Shown here piece after piece: positions 44,279 through 45,889 of a stretch of 45,889 bases of DNA; the first letter of the stretch is position 1, and every line of letters begins with the position of its first letter. The DNA comes from a bacterium UBA4883 (GTDB taxonomy: Bacteria > Bacillota > Clostridia > Oscillospirales > Acutalibacteraceae). The notes under the pieces were generated by a model. It was given only the letters and a program-made list of their open reading frames with translations. It was not told where the DNA came from and ran no database searches. Location of the stretch: the NCBI GenBank assembly GCA_002399225.1, contig DHDF01000112.1:1-45889 (forward strand). The letters run 5' to 3'. Position numbers and translations under genes: made by a program.

Positions 44279-45235
44279 ATGTCAAACCTACTGTTCAGCT
44301 TTAACGCGGTTATGCCCGTTTTCCTTTTGGTAGGAATCGGCTGGATCGTCAGACGGACCCATTTGGTTGGTGAATCTTTTATTGATGGGGCGAGCAAACT
44401 AAACTTCAGAACCGGTCTGCCCGCTCTATTGTTTTTAGGAATTTATCAAGTAAAGGGAACCCATATTTTTGACTGGAAATTTATTGCCTTTATGACTGCT
44501 GGCTGCCTGGGCTCCGCGCTGATTCTCTGCCTGACCGTTCCGAAATTCATCCGGGACAAAAAAAAAGCTTCCGCGATGATCCATACCATCTTTAAGCCAA
44601 ACATCATCATACTCGGCTATCCGATGGCAATGATGATTTTCGGCAGTGAACACTGCGCTGCCATTTCAATGCTGCTTCCCGTTCTGATCCCGGTCAACAA
44701 CATCGTAGCCGTGCTGATCCTCTGTTCGCTGGACCCGGAAAACCAAGGGGTCCGTTCTAATTCTATCCGGAAAGCAGTGAACGGCGTCGTTAAAAACCCG
44801 ATTATTCTCGCCGCAGTCGCCGCGGTCCTTTTACGGCAGGGACATGTTCCGCTGCCGACTTTTCTTTTGAAACTGCTGACTTCCCTGTCCAACTTAGCAA
44901 CCCCTCTTGCTCTGATCACTTTAGGGGCGCAGATGACGATGAAATCCGCCCTCTCAAACCGCCGATATGTGGCCTCTGCCACAGCGCTGAAAGTGTTTGT
45001 CACTCCGCTCGTGATGGTTTCTCTTGCCGTTGCACTTGGATTCCGCAGCTATGAGCTGGTGACGGCTTTCATGATTTCCGCTTCCCCAAGCGCCGTCAAC
45101 TGCTATATGCTGGCCAGGGAAATGCATTCCGATGAAGTGCTCACCGGAGAAATTATCCTCAGCACCACTTTATGTTCCATGTTCATCTTTTTCTTTGGCA
45201 TTCTCATCTTTAAAAACCTTGCGATCCTTTCCTGA
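44279..45235 (+). CDS. Auxin efflux carrier (AEC) family transporter
   Basis: A 318-residue membrane protein with about ten hydrophobic segments in the two-fold AEC layout. The first helix FNAVMPVFLLVGIGWIVRR is typical, as are the conserved NFRTGLPALLF, the mid-region NPIILAAVAAVLL and SNLATPLALITLGAQM. The family exports or takes up organic acids such as malate or malonate. AAGGGA precedes the ATG. The substrate cannot be told from sequence. Confidence 0.9.
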   Translation: MSNLLFSFNAVMPVFLLVGIGWIVRRTHLVGESFIDGASKLNFRTGLPALLFLGIYQVKGTHIFDWKFIAFMTAGCLGSALILCLTVPKFIRDKKKASAMIHTIFKPNIIILGYPMAMMIFGSEHCAAISMLLPVLIPVNNIVAVLILCSLDPENQGVRSNSIRKAVNGVVKNPIILAAVAAVLLRQGHVPLPTFLLKLLTSLSNLATPLALITLGAQMTMKSALSNRRYVASATALKVFVTPLVMVSLAVALGFRSYELVTAFMISASPSAVNCYMLAREMHSDEVLTGEIILSTTLCSMFIFFFGILIFKNLAILS

Positions 45236-45298
45236 TTGAAAAACTTTCCACCTTTGCCGGCATCAGGCCAAGGCGAGAATTTTTCCGGGGGCTGTGCG

Positions 45299-45889
45299 AT
45301 GAACTATACTGATCTGGTCAACACCGCAGTGGAAACCGGTTATCTTCTGGTTTCAAACGGCGGAGAAATTTACCGCGCTGAAGAATCCATGCAGCGCATT
45401 TTCCGCGCTTACGGAGTAAACAACGGCGAAGTCTTTGCCATTCCCAATTTGATCGAAGTGACCGTCCGCACGCCGGACGGAAAGCCGATTACCCAGATTA
45501 AACGTGTGCCGCAGCGCACGACAAATCTGGACCGCGTGGAACAGGTTAACGCGCTGTGCCGCCATATTTGCAGCGACAGACCTCGTCTTTCGGAAATCCG
45601 TGCCGAATTGAACCGCATCGGGGAACGGCCAACCCTGTCGTTTCCGATGCAGACCCTTGCTTATGCGATGGCCGCCGCAGCTTTTACCTTGTTTTACGGC
45701 GGTTCTCCGCAGGATGCCGTCGTAGCTTTGTTCTGCGGTGCCGCCATTCGCCTCACAATTCATTTTTTGGAGCGATTTCAGGTTAACTCCTTTTTCGTAA
45801 ACATGGCGGCAAGTTTCGTCGCCGCGGCAATCGCCCTCACGGCGGCAAATTTTGACGTTGCGCTGAGCTATGACAAAATCATCATCGGC
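45299..45889 (+). CDS. ThrE-type threonine/serine exporter, N-terminal part (cut by window end)
   Basis: The frame is open from ATG 45299 to the last base, giving 197 residues. The N-terminal soluble domain has ETGYLLVSNGGEIYRAEES, the signature of the ThrE/DUF1212 (PF06738) family. Hydrophobic helices begin near residue 118 (TLAYAMAAAAFTLFYGG). Gram-positive members often use two proteins, this and a ThrB-like YjjB partner, to export threonine and serine. GGGGG lies upstream of the ATG. The C-terminus lies outside the window. Confidence 0.88.
   Translation, partial: MNYTDLVNTAVETGYLLVSNGGEIYRAEESMQRIFRAYGVNNGEVFAIPNLIEVTVRTPDGKPITQIKRVPQRTTNLDRVEQVNALCRHICSDRPRLSEIRAELNRIGERPTLSFPMQTLAYAMAAAAFTLFYGGSPQDAVVALFCGAAIRLTIHFLERFQVNSFFVNMAASFVAAAIALTAANFDVALSYDKIIIG

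Overview
The window looks like a chromosomal segment of an anaerobic, flagellated, spore-forming member of the Clostridia, probably an Oscillospirales/Ruminococcaceae-like lineage. The evidence is a flagellin gene, a chemoreceptor, spoIIID, Clostridia-type sigma-A promoters with strong GGAGG ribosome sites, frequent TTG/GTG starts, an iron alcohol dehydrogenase with a Rex-like operator, and an intergenic multi-hairpin repeat of a kind I associate with that group. The lineage is an inference; no rRNA is present. I found no phage, insertion sequence, CRISPR array, tRNA or rRNA.

Layout. 1-4118: 3' end of flagellin, then two divergent GT2/TPR glycosyltransferases, likely flagellin-modifying. 4235-7820: enolase, a chemoreceptor with almost no external sensor, and an XRE/S24-like regulator whose catalytic serine is replaced by Trp. 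7873-11890: a BlaR1-like M56 metalloprotease and BlaI repressor pair behind a perfect nested palindrome, then an SDR oxidoreductase and ThpR, whose only well-placed start codon is ACG. 12260-17649: Lrp/AsnC regulator, SpoIIID, a MalY/PatB lyase with a dicarboxylate/amino-acid symporter, and an HAD phosphatase with an aromatic-acid exporter-like membrane protein. 17771-18940: iron alcohol dehydrogenase.

19038-28159 is the most interesting part. A PrpR-N regulator that has lost the sigma54-contacting GAFTGA segment overlaps by ATGA a DUF255/YyaL protein (thioredoxin plus alpha/alpha-barrel). Divergently there is a five-gene operon: split UxaA-type dehydratase (small SAF and large subunits), KdgT-type permease, four-carbon acid sugar kinase and PdxA2. 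It looks like a catabolic unit for a four-carbon sugar acid or relative, ending at dihydroxyacetone phosphate. The role of the UxaA pair and of the YyaL protein in such a route is unexplained.

28255-35557: a FAD/Rieske oxidoreductase, then a TetR-MMPL-secreted Asp-rich protein operon with two matching palindromic operators in the promoter. 35653-39577: OmpR/histidine kinase pair, a lytic transglycosylase and a patatin-like lipase. 39637-41154: thioredoxin reductase and glutathione peroxidase with a PerR-like box. 41444-45889: a sodium symporter with its 31-residue MetS-like partner, an MscS channel, an AEC transporter and the start of a ThrE-type exporter.
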